Shown piece after piece: positions 1 to 12,094 of a DNA stretch of 64,000 bases. Below the pieces are notes generated by a model, which was not told the origin of the DNA, made no database searches, and worked only from the letters and a program-made list of their open reading frames with translations. How positions within the stretch are numbered: position 1 is the stretch's first letter; each line of letters opens with the position of its first letter. A program made the position numbers and the translations under genes. This DNA is from Apodemus sylvaticus (taxonomy: Eukaryota > Chordata > Mammalia > Rodentia > Muridae), in NCBI RefSeq assembly GCF_947179515.1, contig NC_067482.1, positions 79,163,444 through 79,227,443 of the forward strand. Reading direction: 5' to 3'.

Positions 1-51
<51 letters not shown>

Positions 52-52
52 G

Positions 53-115
<63 letters not shown>

Positions 116-172
116 GTAGATAGATAGGTAGGTAGGTAGATGGATAGATGGATGGACAGACAGATAGATACA
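1..172 (+). repeat. (TAGA)n microsatellite
   Basis: Tetranucleotide array with occasional GGTA and GGAT variants, extending past the window edge. It lies in Sec14l4 intron 5. Confidence 0.97.
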
Positions 173-177
173 GTTGG

Positions 178-290
178 ATCTGGCAGCACATCCCTTTAAT
201 CCCAGTACTGGGGAGACAGAGAGGCAGGTGGAGCTCTGTGAGTTTGAGGCCAAAGAGATTCTTTCTAGAAAAGCAAACAAGCGCATATGC
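178..290 (+). repeat. B1 SINE fragment
   Basis: Contains the B1 landmarks CTTTAATCCCAGTACT and GTGAGTTTGAGGCCA; it is truncated at the 3' end. Confidence 0.6.
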
Positions 291-427
291 ATGGAACCCT
301 CAAGAGTGCAGCGTCTGTTCCAAGAAGGCCTCGTATTCCCCTGGACAGGTCTCGCCTTCTGCCCCAAGGGTCCTTTTACCTCTGCATCTTTCAGAGTGAA
401 TTCAGTGCAGAAGGCAACCCTGTTCAT

Positions 428-580
428 CTTGTGAATAAAATAGGAGCCCAGCACACACCATGGTGTATGTGTGGAGATGGAGAACCATCTCTCCTTCCAT
501 CCAGGGTCCCAGGAATTGAACCCAGGTCATTGGTCTTGCCAGCAAGTACCTTTACCTGGTGAGCCATCTTCTCAAGCCCC
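428..580 (-). repeat. B2/B3 SINE, antisense
   Basis: Ends with the antisense B-box side (AATTGAACCCAGG) and GGTGAGCCATCTT, the reverse complement of a B2/B3 head. Confidence 0.55.
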
Positions 581-820
581 GAACCCCCTTTAGTCACACT
601 CCAGGACAGTGTTGAGCAAACTGTGATGAGACTCAGAGGGCCTACCTAGGGCTCACATTCAACATGCCCTCACATCTCAGGTGAATGCTGTCTGTTTGGG
701 GCGTGCCATGGGCTCAACAGGTCCCTCTGCCATGGGTTGTGGGAGGCAAGGAGGAGAGGGCTGGCCAGGGTGCCCTGGGTGCATCGAGATCTAAGCCGTG
801 TGTACATCTGCCCCACGCAG

Positions 821-3800
821 CTGGGCAGGAAGATTGAGAGAATAGTGATGGTGTTCGACATGGAAGGGCTGAGCCTGAGGCACTTATGGAAGCCCGCGGT
901 GGAGGTCTACCAGCAGGTAAGGCAGAGGGCAAAGGCAGCGACGGGTCCAGGCCAGGAGAGACCCATGGCACATAACGGCTTCCCGTCCATGGAAAAGCAG
1001 AGACAGCTTCCAGGGGAACCTGTGGACCAGCCTGGCCTTGAGAAGCTGTTTGTGGGACCACCCTAAGAGGAGGAGGAGGAGGGGAAGGGGAGAGGGAGGA
1101 GGGGAGAGGGGAGAGGGGAGAGGGAGGAGGGGAGAGGGAGGAGGGGAGAAGGGAGCAGGAGGAAGGGAAGGAGGAGGAAGAGGAGGAGGGGGAGGAGGAG
1201 GAGGAAGAGGAGGAAGGACAGCCCAGAGGAGGCTGCACATGTCATGGGGAAGGCCAGGGTGGGTCTCTTGCTGTTGCAGCAGAGCTGCAGAAGTGCAGAA
1301 GTCTGGGCAGTCAAGGTGTTGGGCACAGCCATGACCGACATCACTTTGACTTGACAGTTTTTTGCCATGGTGGAAGCAAATTATCCTGAGACAGTGAAAA
1401 ATTTAATCGTTATTCGAGGTGAGCCGGTGCCTGGGGAAGAGAGACTGAGGAGGGGCAGCGGTAAAGAAGTCTTTGAATGAGAACTTCTCTAAGTCATCTC
1501 TTGTAGGGAGCAAGGGTTTGGTTTGTGTTTTTAAGTCCATTCTTTCACAGACTGGAATTTTTGTGATGTGAAAAATCCTGCCCCGGTATGTGGCAGCCAT
1601 GTTGGTTTCCAAATGTTTGCTGCTCCCCTCGGTGTAGATTGGGCAGGTGGCCACGAGCCAAACCAGCTGACCGATATTCTGTGAGAAAGGATGGTCCCCG
1701 TCTCCAATGGCCACCCCAAATTCCCCAGGTCCAGATGGCCTGGGTTCACATCTGGCTAGTGCTCTCATCTCAAGCAAGTGGGTTTCACCTCTCTGAGGCT
1801 CAGTCGTCCCGTGTTGTGAAGTGGGGACGCCATGGCACCCACCCCTGTGAGACAGCTGGGATGCTGAACGAGAGGCCTGCTAAATGAGAAGGTTACACAC
1901 AAAACCTGGCCCACAAAGAGCACTCACTGAGTGCGTGTCCTCGGGGAGGGACAGGTCATCTGAAGCAGATTGCCCCACCTGTGTCAGGACAGGAAGGGGT
2001 GTCCTCAAGGAATCACCGTGGCCGGCTGTGGGTCCGGCTTGTGCCCAACTCCCTACAACTAGATTTTGGGACACCGCTGGTTGCTGAGGCCCAGGGACCA
2101 TGCCGTCACTTTAAGGCTGACAGCCCTAAGACTGAGGTGGAAGTCCTTGACTAAAGCTCACACAGCAGGGCATGGTGGCATCCAGATCTGAGCCTCCTGC
2201 TCAGTGTGTGACCCTGGCTGTTTACACAGCAGCGTATCCGCTCGTCCAGCTTTCCAACGCAGGTCTGTGTGTTTCAGCTCCCAAGCTTTTCCCAGTGGCC
2301 TTCAACCTGGTCAAATCGTTCATGGGAGAGGCAACACAAAAGAAGATAGTGATTCTGGGAGGTAAGTGTCTTGACCCATGGTCCCCAGGTAGAGCCGGCT
2401 CTGTGCTTGTCTGGAAATCAGAGGCTGCTGCTGAAGGCCGCCTTCCACTGGGACATCTTCTTCACAGCCGTGGCCTGGCCTCATCAGCACACTTCCAGTT
2501 CCAGGTCATGGCCTAAGAGCCAGAAAGCAAGCTCACCAGACTCTCAGGGGAGCAAGCGGTCCCCGCGGTGGGCTCTCAGTCGGCCTCCTAGAACCCCTCA
2601 GAAGTCCCTGTTCCTCCCACAGGTAACTGGAAACAAGAGCTTCTCAAGTTTATAAGCCCTGACCAGCTGCCTGTGGAATTTGGGGGGACTATGACTGATC
2701 CTGACGGTAACCCCAAGTGCCTGACCAAGGTACAGAGGGCCCAGAGGATGGGGAGGGAGGAGACCACCAATGCCCCACTACTGTTAGCTGACCCACGTCT
2801 GACTCACAGATCAACTATGGAGGCGATGTGCCCAAGCACTATTACCTGAGCAATCAGGAGAGGCCACAGTACGAGCACACTGTGGTCGTGGGCCGAGGCT
2901 CCACCCACCAGGTGGAGAATGAGATCCTGTTCCCAGGCTGTGTGCTCAGGTAGGGACAGTGACTACCACACACCTGGGCACAGCTGGGAGGGCCTCCCGG
3001 CCCACACAGGAGGGTCAGTGGGCTCTTACCCGCTCCAGGTGGCAGTTTGCATCAGATGGTGGAGACATTGGCTTTGGAATTTTCCTGAAGACCAGGATGG
3101 GGGAGCGGCAGAAGGCCGGAGAGATGGTGGAAGTGCTGCCCAGCCAGCGCTACAACACCCACATGGTGCCTGAAGATGGGAGTCTCACCTGCCTCAAGGC
3201 TGGAGTCTGTAAGAGCTTCAAGTTTTCCCACAGTTGTCTTTGTGATAGAAAGAAAGCTAGCTATCGTGGGCCAGTCTGGTCTTTCTGGGTCTCAGGGAGG
3301 GTGTGGGGACTGTACATAAGGACTCCGGGGTTGCAGTCCTTCGGGTCTTGGATCCAGAGTGTAGACGTGAGGGAGGAGGTGCATTTTACAATAACCAGGG
3401 CTCAGAGCTAAGGGACAGCTAACTGGGTACCCATGATCTTTGTCAGAGGTCCCCAGAAGGAGCCTGCCCACTTATCTGAACTCCAAACATCCCAAAGAGG
3501 TGGCTAGAACTGAGGTCTAGAACTGAGGTCAGTTTCACCAAAATCAATATGGTCTAGTGTCTTAGCCAGCTTTCCGTATTGTACTCAGATACTCAGGCAA
3601 TCAGCTTCGGCAAAAAAAAAAGTGGGGGAGGGGATGTTACCACGCAACTCTGGAGAGTCTTGTCCAAGATCCAGTGACCTTATTGCTCTGGGGCCCTGGC
3701 AAGGTTGGCACAGCATGGCAAGAACACCCAGAGCAAAAACACTTATGTCCCAGGCCAGGAAGCAAGAGGGGAAGGGAGAGGCCACGTGTGCCAGCGCACG

Positions 3801-4375
3801 GCGCTAATCCTAGCCCTCAGAGGACACTCAGTCAAGAGGATCAGAAGCTCAAAGAAAGCCTAGGCTGGAGATGAGACCTGCGAGTCCCCTCCTGGGTCCC
3901 CATTACCTTCTGACAGTGCTACCCTGGGGACCAAGACCATGACTCTTACCCAAACCATAGGGATGGGGATGGCAACTTTTCTTCAGAGGCTGCTGCAAGG
4001 AGGGACTCAGGAACTGTGAAATGCTGCTATAATGCTGAAGATCCACAAGGGGCCACACCCCCTGCTGTAGTCACTATGCTCCCAGGAGGCGGTCACGAGC
4101 AGTGGGCCAGGGCAGGGCAGTGACTGATGCACACACCCTAGCCACGGGCCTGGTCAGCATGTTCCCACCCTCACAGGGGCTGCCCTTACCCTGCTTCTCA
4201 TCTCTCCATCCTTGCAGATGTCCTGCGCTTTGACAACACCTATAGCCTCCTGCACGCCAAGAAGGTTGGCTACACCGCCGAGGTGCTTCTTCCCGACAAG
4301 GCCTGTGAGGAGAAGTTGCAGGGCCTCAGGTCAACGAGCCCGCCCCAGGACAGCAAAGACTCTGGCCGCCTCTGA
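821..4375 (+). CDS. Sec14l4: Sec14l4 (SEC14-like lipid-binding protein 4), 3' part, coding exons 6-12
   Basis: Cytosolic CRAL-TRIO/GOLD lipid-transfer protein, tocopherol-associated protein 3 type. Seven exons are visible: 821-916, 1358-1418, 2278-2361, 2623-2729, 2810-2949, 3039-3208 and 4218-4375 (TGA 4373-4375). All have AG acceptors and GT donors, and phases join without a break to give 271 residues. Exon 6 encodes FDMEGLSLRHLWKP and exon 8 [15 protein letters not shown], the back half of the lipid pocket. Exons 9-12 encode the GOLD domain, including [14 protein letters not shown] and [14 protein letters not shown]. The MEGLSL and [11 protein letters not shown] signatures fit SEC14L4 better than SEC14L2 or L3. 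The C-terminus is a longer tail ending in DSGRL. Exons 1-5 lie upstream of base 1; if they match the paralogs, the full protein is about 412 residues (inference). The start codon is not in the window. Confidence 0.93.
1065..1216 (+). repeat. Polypurine GGA/GGGGA tract in Sec14l4 intron 6
   Basis: About 150 bp almost entirely purine on the plus strand, with a single C near 1155. Open frames on the complementary strand (Pro/Ser- and Leu-rich) are artefacts of it. Confidence 0.95.
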
Positions 4376-4953
4376 CCCTGCTCCATGCAACTCCCTCACA
4401 TACCCCTTGCGCCCCAGGCAGGGTGAGGCTGAGGATGCCCACAGAGATCTCCAACCCTCATCTCCATCTCAGCCTCCCTTGGGACCACTCAGACACAGAC
4501 CAGCACTTTCATCCCCTGTGCCCAGAGAACGGGGCTGAGGGTGACATCTCATATCCCCTGAGAAAGGACCCTGCCTCTTGTTCTCATCCTCCTGAAGATC
4601 CCCAGCCACCCACCCACCCACCCACCCAGAATTCAGCCATGCCTGGTATCCCAGCTGGGATTGGGTACATGGAATCCGTGTCTGGTTCCCCACAGAAAGC
4701 ACAGCTGCAGGGTGACTTCTCTCCAATTGGAGGTCAGCAAGGATGGAAGGGCCAGCTGGAGGCAGCTGGGCAGGCTGTGAAGGGGGGAGAGGCCCCGGCT
4801 CAAGCAGAGTATCAATACCTTTCAAAATCCACCCCACCCCACCCCCGCCTCCTTTGGAAGGAACAGCAGCCATGGAAAGGCAGGGCGAGGCGGGGGAACC
4901 CAGAGGAAAAGCCACACTCAGCCAGGAGGCTGAGCAGGTTGCTGAATCTAAAG

Positions 4954-4954
<1 letters not shown>

Positions 4955-4984
<30 letters not shown>
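4955..4984 (+). repeat. (CA)n microsatellite
   Basis: About 15 CA units followed by a short C run, 0.6 kb past the Sec14l4 stop. Confidence 0.95.
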
Positions 4985-4987
<3 letters not shown>

Positions 4988-5044
4988 TGCATGTGCGCCC
5001 CCCCCCCATACGCACACCTGCTAGGATCCTACTGACACTCAGTT

Positions 5045-5162
5045 TTGACATTTCCTCTTTCTTAAGGCAGTTGCTCAGGCAAAGCCTCACGGTGTAGCCC
5101 AGGCTGGCCTTCTTCAGTGTCTTGAATGCTAGCACTGCATACGGGCACCACTATGCCTGGCC
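5045..5162 (-). repeat. B1 SINE, antisense, diverged
   Basis: GTAGCCCAGGCTGGCCTTC and ATGCCTGGCCC are antisense B1 landmarks. Confidence 0.5.
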
Positions 5163-6924
5163 CAGGTGGAACTCAGGACCAAAGCTAAGCAGCAGGGAGG
5201 CACAGGTACTTGAGGGCAGAGTGAATCGCTCTGGGGATTTGTCCTGACCTCTAACTTGCTTCTTGGAGAACCTTCTAGCTTTCCACCCATCTGCGTGTCT
5301 AAGGAGAGGGTTGAGGCTGCCAGCATCGCTTCCCGGGAGACCCAGGAGGTGGCAGGTGATAGCTTGTTCCATGTGATATCTCAAAGGCTGGCCCTCCTGG
5401 TGTACACAGGCAGGCAGACAGCCCACTCCTGCTCCGTTGGGTGTACCGAACCTAACAGCAGATGCTGCTGAGCTTGATCCAGTGTGGCTCTGTGGACCAG
5501 CTCTGAGAGGCGGCGACCAGGGGCCTAGGAGCTGAGGCTGTCCTGCACTGCTCCCTCCTGGGCCTCTGGCTGGGACAGAAGACCTGTGTGTCCCATTTAG
5601 GGTGGCTTAGACACTGGCTTAGGTTACTGATGTTGCCTTCTTTGTTTGTCCTTCTGTGCTGCTGGGCCAAATGTCCCTGGAATTAATGATCTCATAGATG
5701 TTCCTGGAAAGGGAGTCCTTACTTCAAAGTGCCACCAGCCTAGAAGCCATAGCAGACACCGCCTTGTCGAGGCCCCTTGCAAGCAAGAAGTCAGACCCTG
5801 CCCTTTTCTGCTTCCAGATCCCGTCTTTGGTTTTCTCTGCTTGCTAGATGTCTTCATTAGCAAAGATATGTTAATGGAGAAAAACAGTAAACCTTGTAGA
5901 TGAGGGAGCTCTTCGGGGTAGCCCCTAACCATGGTATCTGGACCAGTTGGACTATTTACAGTCAAGGTTTAGAGTCTGAATCAGGGGTTAAATGCCAAGA
6001 GGCATTGCCAGGAGAAATTCCTGCCAAAGATCAGCTTAAGCAGATTGTCAAGAGGAAAAAAAAAATCTATGTTTTTTTCTGGATCCAACGAGATAGCCTG
6101 GGGCTGTTAGGCAAGGGTCATGGGGCATTTTTCAAGTCTAGGGTTGCTCCTGCACTCGCGATGTGGCAAGCATAGAACCCCTCTTGTTTCTCTGAGGCAA
6201 CCCAACTTCTTGGGGGTCACTTCCCATCTTCTGGCAGACAGGGTTGTCGCTGATTAGGAAAAGCTCCATCTCGTCTTGCTTCTTGTCTTGCTTCTTGTCT
6301 TGACAAGCTCTTGGAATGACTCATGTCATTGAAATAGGAGGCCTCTGGACTTGAACCCTGATCCTTGTCCTTCCAAGCACTCAATTTTCTTCATCAGTAC
6401 ACAATCACTAGCATTTCTTGTTGGTGATGGACACAGTACTGCCCTGTGCACGAGGACAGCTGATTCTTCCATCACAGAGACAGACAGACGACACCGGTTG
6501 CTGGGAGCACAGGGGTAGGCAGCAGGCATGAGATGCCAGCTGCAGGTACCAGCGGCTCTGGATCCCAGCGCGGGCACAACACACCTCACAGTTAAGCAAG
6601 GAGCACAGAGGTTGCCTGAGGAGGTGAGGCAGAACCGGCCTGGGAAAGGGTCACTGAGAGCTCAGGAAGTCTCGTGGGATTAACCCTCACTCCTGCGGCC
6701 TTATCTAATCCTGGGTCACTGCAGTGTGATGCTGTCGCCTGCAAAGTTCATGGCTGAGAGTCATGCCAACGGAGTTACGAGAAAACACCCACAGAAAACA
6801 CCCGCACCATGTTTCACCCAACTTTATGGGTTCAGTGTTTGGTTAGGTTCCTATCGACTCTGGACCTCATGTGGCTTATAGGGTCAGGTTGGACACCCTG
6901 GTAGAGTGTCACTTTGGATTTCTT

Positions 6925-7045
6925 CCCTTCCCTCCTCCTCCTTCTCTTTCTTCTTCACCATCCTCCCTCTTTTCCTTCTTCGCCTTCTTCCTCCTCCATC
7001 TTTCACGTCTCAGTTCATCTTCCTCCTCCTCCTCCTCCTCCTCCA
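6925..7045 (+). repeat. Pyrimidine (TCC/TTC)n tract
   Basis: Strand-asymmetric CT-rich run ending in about eight TCC units. Confidence 0.9.
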
Positions 7046-7132
7046 TACGCGTGTGTGTTTCTATTGTCAGAACTCAGGTCCTTGCACACAAGGACACAAG
7101 CCTTTTGCTAGTGAGCTACGTCCCCAGCCAAA
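7045..7132 (-). repeat. B3/ID-like SINE fragment, antisense
   Basis: AACTCAGGTCCTTGCACAC followed by GTGAGCTACGTCCCCAGCC resembles the reverse complement of a tRNA-derived SINE head. Confidence 0.4.
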
Positions 7133-7186
7133 AAACAAAAACAAACAAAAAACCCTGATGCTTTTTTTTAACCAAAAATAGTTTCT

Positions 7187-7263
7187 GTCTTCCTTCCTTT
7201 CTTCCTTTCTTCCTTCCTCCTTCCTCCTTCCTTCCTTCTTCCTTCCTCCTTCCTTCCTTCCTT
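7187..7263 (+). repeat. (TTCC)n microsatellite
   Basis: Imperfect TTCC/TCC array on the plus strand. Confidence 0.93.
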
Positions 7264-8039
7264 AGCAGTTACTGAGCATCTGTCCAGCACCTGGCATTGC
7301 AGGCCCTGGGGACAGTAGGCACCCTGGGCTGAGCCGACTCTGCCAACAGGAGGCTTGCTAGCACCGAGGGAGGCAGAAGTGACCTTGGCGATCAGAAGTC
7401 AAATGTGCATGCTGTCTTCTCGTGTCTTTGAGGGGGTGGGGACCAGATCTGTGGGACACACCCAGAAAAGAATGAGCTTTGGCTCAAGGAACTGACCATA
7501 GAAGGGCCGGGGTAGGGTGACCTAATGGGGACACTCCTCTGGGCTGAGGAATGGGGTACAAGTGGCCATAGGGTGTTTGGGCCAAAGGGGAGTCAGGGGA
7601 ATTCAACTTAGGCAGACATCACATCATGTTAACAGATGTCAATAAATTGTACTTCAATGTAAGTTACGAAATGGCTGTAAGAGTGTGGTGTGTCAGGGGT
7701 GGGGTGGCATTTTTGTCAGGGGGTCGTAGATCCCCTGGGAATCTTGAGGCCTCCTCTATCCAGGGGCTGCAGACAAAGCAAGGCCTACTTGTCCCAGGTC
7801 ACCTCCTTGTGAAAGTCCTCAGCGCCTTAGAAGAAGGCACCCGGTGCACTTATTTATAGGATTGTTTTTGTGACAGTTGAAAAAAAGCCATCTATGCCCA
7901 TCCACCCCCAGATCCCCACCCAGCCAAGCTCATGAGTTTGAAAAGGGCACAACAGAGCCACCATGTTCAGAGCAGGTTTTCAGCTGTGTCCTCCGTCCAT
8001 CCCTCCACAGTCTGCACAGAGCCTTGTGTCCTTGTGTGC

Positions 8040-8150
8040 CACCCTGAGGCTGGCAGAGATGAAGACCCATTTTACAGGACAGGACATGGAGGCTTAGCAC
8101 CTTGGTAAAAGGGGTGTCTAATGGCAGGCGGAGGCAGGTACCCAGGTCAG
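8040..8150 (+). repeat. Possible MIR fragment
   Basis: CCCATTTTACAGGACAGGA and the following AGGCTTAG resemble a MIR core; strongly diverged. Confidence 0.35.
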
Positions 8151-8389
8151 CTGCTCCCTGGGTCCTCGTTGCTGCCTGAGAGGAGACAGTGGCCTCTGTC
8201 AAGGACTGTGTGGTGGAGCTTCAGTGTGGGACAGAGGAAAGCCTGGAATTTCACGGCCTAGAGAAAGGCCAACTCATTCTGAACTTGCTCTCAACCCAGT
8301 CCAGTCTGCAAACCTTATGTCCAGTTGCAGAAGAGGAGATTCAGGCTTGGACAGGAAGAGGCTTGTCCTGAGACACTGAAAGCCAAACT

Positions 8390-8600
8390 TGAGAGGCAGA
8401 GGCAAGTGAATATCTGTGAGTGAGTTCGAGCCCAGCGTGGTCCACAGAGTGGATTCCAGGACAGAGAAACACTGTCTTGAAAAGCAAGCAAACAAGGCAA
8501 GATGTGAACTTGATGGGTGGGGCAAGGGATGCAGCCTGGTGCTGGAGCACCTGCTCAACACGTGCGGGACCCTAGGTTCAATCCTAGAACCACGAAAAAC
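8390..8600 (+). repeat. B1 followed by ID-like sequence (composite SINE)
   Basis: B1 right half (GTGAGTTCGAGCCCAGCGTG, AGAAACACTGTCTTGAAAA) to about 8497, then an ID-type tRNA-derived segment with GGTTCAATCCTAGAACC near 8575. Confidence 0.55.
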
Positions 8601-8745
8601 AGCGACAGCCTGAAACCACGAACCTTGAGTCCAACTGGCTTGTGGAAGGTGGGAGGGAACAGGCTCTTTAGCTTCATTAGAAAAAACAACTAGGTCAACC
8701 AGGAACAGAGACGCGTTCCCATGGCCTTGTGATAGCTACCTTCCT

Positions 8746-8761
8746 CCACAAGGGGGCGGTG
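8746..8761 (+). promoter_or_regulatory. CTCF-like motif between Sec14l4 and Sec14l3
   Basis: CCACAAGGGGGCGGTG is close to the CTCF core and has the same orientation as the motif at 44643. It lies in unique-looking sequence between SINEs. Confidence 0.35.
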
Positions 8762-9015
8762 TCGGGCCAGGAGCTCAAGCTCACCACCCCAGATGTTTGA
8801 GGCTTCCAGCATGGCAGAAAAAGGCGGTCGATCCCAGTCAGAGCCTGCATCTGTAGCTTGTTCTCACTGCACTGTCTTGTCCCATAGCCTTTGCCCAGTC
8901 ACCACCTGTAGCTTTAATTTTTTTTAAATCATATTTTTAATGATAGTTTTAAATGCTTTAACCTCTCTTGTAGCCCACCACCTACCAGAGGTAGTGGAAA
9001 AGAAAGGATACAGGG

Positions 9016-9203
9016 GGGCTGGGGAGATGGCTTGGTGGTTAAGAGCACTGACTGCTCTTCTGAAGGTTCTGAGTTCAAATCCCAGCAACCACATGGTGGC
9101 TCACAAGCATCCATAATGAGTTCTGACGCCCTCTTCTGGTGTGTCTGAAGACAGCTACAGTGTACTTACATATAATAAATAAATAAATCTTAAAAAAAAA
9201 AAA
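9016..9203 (+). mobile_element. B2 SINE, full length, with intact target-site duplication
   Basis: Complete B2 from GGGCTGGGGAGATGG to an AATAAATAAATAAATCT tail and poly(A). A perfect 13-bp duplication, AAAGGATACAGGG, lies at 9003-9015 and 9204-9216. Low divergence suggests a recent insertion. Confidence 0.93.
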
Positions 9204-9524
9204 AAAGGATACAGGGAAAGTGGACCTGTTTAGAAAGGTTCTTCGGAGCAACTCCCATTTGTGTTGTCTGGAAATCGGCAGTTCAGTTCACAGGTCAGCA
9301 GCGGCAGCAGGTCGATCCAATCACAAAGACTTCACGGATACACCAGCTGTCCAGTTCGGTAGAGTCGGGTTAGCAGCCACAGGGACACACCCAGCAGAGA
9401 CAGGCAGGCCTCAGCCTTGGCTCCAGTCAGCAGAAGGGACCAGCAGCAATACCAGGAGTTCTCCACTGTGCCTCTCTCAGGGAAGCGAAGATCAGTGAAA
9501 TCATGAGACCCGCAGTGTTGCACA

Positions 9525-9848
9525 GCTGGAGCAGCGAACCGAGCTCTTCGAGGTCCTGTTTATACCCTCCGAGCACCACCAGAGACCCTGGTGACGCATC
9601 GCAATAATCCTTTGCATGTGAAAGTGTACAGACAGTGGTGCACTGTGGGACACCCTGGGACACGCTGCAGCTGCCATGAAGAGAGGGTTTTTATGTCTTG
9701 TTTTATTTTTTGTTTTTGTGTGTGTGTTATTTTCTTCTGTGAAGGAGGTTGCAAGGGTGAAGGGCAGATATGAGGGGACAGGGAGATGAGTGGGACTGGG
9801 GTGCATGATGTGAAACTCACGGAGAATCAATAAAAAGTTTTTAAAAAG
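9525..9848 (+). repeat. L1 3' end fragment (old rodent L1 type), sense
   Basis: Ends in CATGATGTGAAACTCACGG, AATCAATAAAAAG and an A-rich tail. The same family lies antisense at 12488-13265. Subfamily assignment is from memory and uncertain. Confidence 0.45.
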
Positions 9849-9926
9849 GAAAGAAGTCTTTCAAAAATTAGAAACTGGGGGGTGGGGGAGGGAACGGGAC
9901 AGGTGAGCCACAGAAGCAACAAAGCA

Positions 9927-10066
9927 GCCAGGTGTGGTGGCGCCTGCTTTAGTCCCAGAGTTTGGGAGCCTGAGGTAGGCGGATCTTTGTGAGTTTGGGG
10001 CTAACCTGGTCTACATGGTGCCAGGCTAGCCAGAGCTAGTGAGACACAGTGAGACTTTGTCTCAGG
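9927..10066 (+). repeat. B1 SINE
   Basis: GCCAGGTGTGGTGGCGCC start, GGAGCCTGAGGTAGG in the middle, and GAGACTTTGTCTCA end. Confidence 0.85.
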
Positions 10067-10227
10067 GGGTGAAAAGAGGGAGGAGGAGGGAGGGAGGGAG
10101 GAAGAAAGGAAGGAAGAAGAAGAGGAAGAGGAAGTAACACAGTAGAGTTGCTCTGCTGAGGAAGGCAGTGTTAGGCCTTTGTTTGCTGTAAATGACAGAG
10201 TGTATTTATACAACTGTAAATGCTTAG

Positions 10228-10275
10228 CCCGTGTGTGGCACAGCCCGTGTGTGGCACAGCCCGTGTGTGGCACAG
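10228..10275 (+). repeat. Three perfect tandem copies of a 16-bp unit
   Basis: CCCGTGTGTGGCACAG repeated exactly three times, at 10228, 10244 and 10260. Confidence 0.95.
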
Positions 10276-10574
10276 CCTATGGTTTCCAGGCCTCACCTCA
10301 AACAGACGGTAGTGTGAACACTACAAGCTGGTGTAACACACTAAGTGTGTATATCCCTGAATATATCTAACTTAAGGAAAATGTGTAAAGTGCTAGGACT
10401 TTGCAACTGCCACCCCCACCCCACCCTTCTGGGACTGCTAACACTCCATGGTCTGTGCCGTAGACAGCCGATGGACTGTTGTTACTGAAGCGCGGACTTC
10501 ACTGAACTGTCATGTAACTTGGGGAGTCTCCAGACTTCCCCACAAACCAGCATTTGCCCCCAAAATGAAATGGA

Positions 10575-10850
10575 GGGGCTAGAAAGATGCCTCAGTAGAT
10601 AGAGTGTGGCTATGCAAACATGGCTTTGTATTACTAGTACCCACATAAGAGGCTTGCTTGGCGTGGGGACCCTCTTCTGTCACCCCAGCACTGAGAGAGC
10701 AGAGTGGCATGCTGGGAGCTGGGAGCCATCCAGACCCGTTGAGCTCCAGTTCCAGCAAGAGACTCTGTCACAAAGGATATGGTGGAGAAATGATACTGAC
10801 CTCTGGATCCACACATACACTCACCAGGCGAGTGTACCTGCACACACATG
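10575..10850 (+). repeat. B3/B4-type SINE
   Basis: Head GGGGCTAGAAAGATGCCTCA and tail GACCTCTGGATCCACACA running into the CA array, typical of B3. Confidence 0.55.
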
Positions 10851-11545
10851 TACACACACACACACACACACCACACATCGAATACACACAGACCACACAT
10901 ACGACACACACAAACACATACCACACACTACACACATACACACATACACACAACACACACACAACCATACACAGACCACACGTACTGCATACATACACAC
11001 AAACACACACATGCACACCACACACACTGCACACACACACTACATACACAACCACACACAGACCACACACACTACACACACAACCACACACAGACCACAC
11101 CCACACACATACCACAGACCATACACACATCACACACAAACACATACACCACACAACCTGTAGGACCGTGAAAGGCAGCATGGTTCCTGGTTGAGCAAAG
11201 GCTAGAAACCCTGGTGACCCTGAAGGGACAGAAGGAGTTTTGCCCCGCTCCTGGACACCCAGCTTCTGACACGTAGCTACAGCCCCCCTCTCGTATACAC
11301 AAACACACACAGAGACCACACACACACTACACACAAACACACACAGAGGCCACACATACCACACACACACCACACACAAACACACACACCACACACTACA
11401 CAGACAGGTACACACAAAAACATGCACACAGACCACACACATACTACATACATATACACACACAAACACGCCACACACAAACACATACCACATGCACACA
11501 CATATCACACAAACACACATACACACACACCCCCCACCCCACACA
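10845..11545 (+). repeat. Degenerate CA-rich satellite in two blocks
   Basis: Blocks at about 10845-11160 and 11290-11545 of ACAC with interspersed CATAC, ACCAC and AGACC words. They are separated by about 130 bp of unique sequence. The 277-residue minus-strand Cys/Val frame is an artefact of these repeats. Confidence 0.95.
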
Positions 11546-11687
11546 CCCCACAACAGAATTGGTGAGACAGAAAAGGATTTGCTATCCAGCTTGACTACCA
11601 CGCCATCCTCTAGGACCTAATAAGATCCTAAGGCTTACAAGGCAATAACAAACTTGGAGGTGGGTAAAGAGGTATGCATATTACATG

Positions 11688-11815
11688 GGTGTGGCACAAA
11701 CTTGCAATCCCTGCACTTGGGAAATCTGGGAAGGTTGGTCAGGAGTTCAGGGCCACCTGTGGCTACATAGTCAGTTCTGGAGAGCCTGAGCTACATGAGA
11801 CTCTATTTGAAAAAG
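11688..11815 (+). repeat. B1 SINE, diverged
   Basis: CTTGCAATCCCTGCACTTG and CAGGAGTTCAGGGCCA are B1 landmarks. Confidence 0.6.
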
Positions 11816-12094
11816 TTATGTATTCATAGTTAGGCATTCTCGGTTAAACTGTGATCTGTTTGGTTATTGTCTTGGCCTAAGTTCTGCCAGGTTTTTCTGG
11901 CTTTAGAACAATGTTCATTGCTTGAAGGGATACATAGCTTCCCTTGACATGATTATTCTTTCTTGGTGGAGGCAGCTTCAGTTCCCAAGACAGGCTAGCC
12001 AGTGGCACTCTGGGTGAGGGGTAGAAGCACCCTTGCTTGAAGAAAATAAACTTTGTATTGCCAGTTTTTAGAGACTCTAAGATTCTTTCTGCTG

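Noticed and set aside
1..820. Search for Sec14l4 exon 5
   Set aside because: No GYD-GCP-type exon seen before 821; only TAGA repeat and SINE fragments are present.
714..1368. Pro/Ser-rich and Leu-rich minus-strand ORFs
   Set aside because: Antisense of the polypurine tract and of Sec14l4 exon 6.
10768..11601. 277-residue minus-strand ORF rich in Cys and Val
   Set aside because: Reading of the CA-rich satellite in antisense; no codon variety, no domain, and similar frames exist on the other strand.
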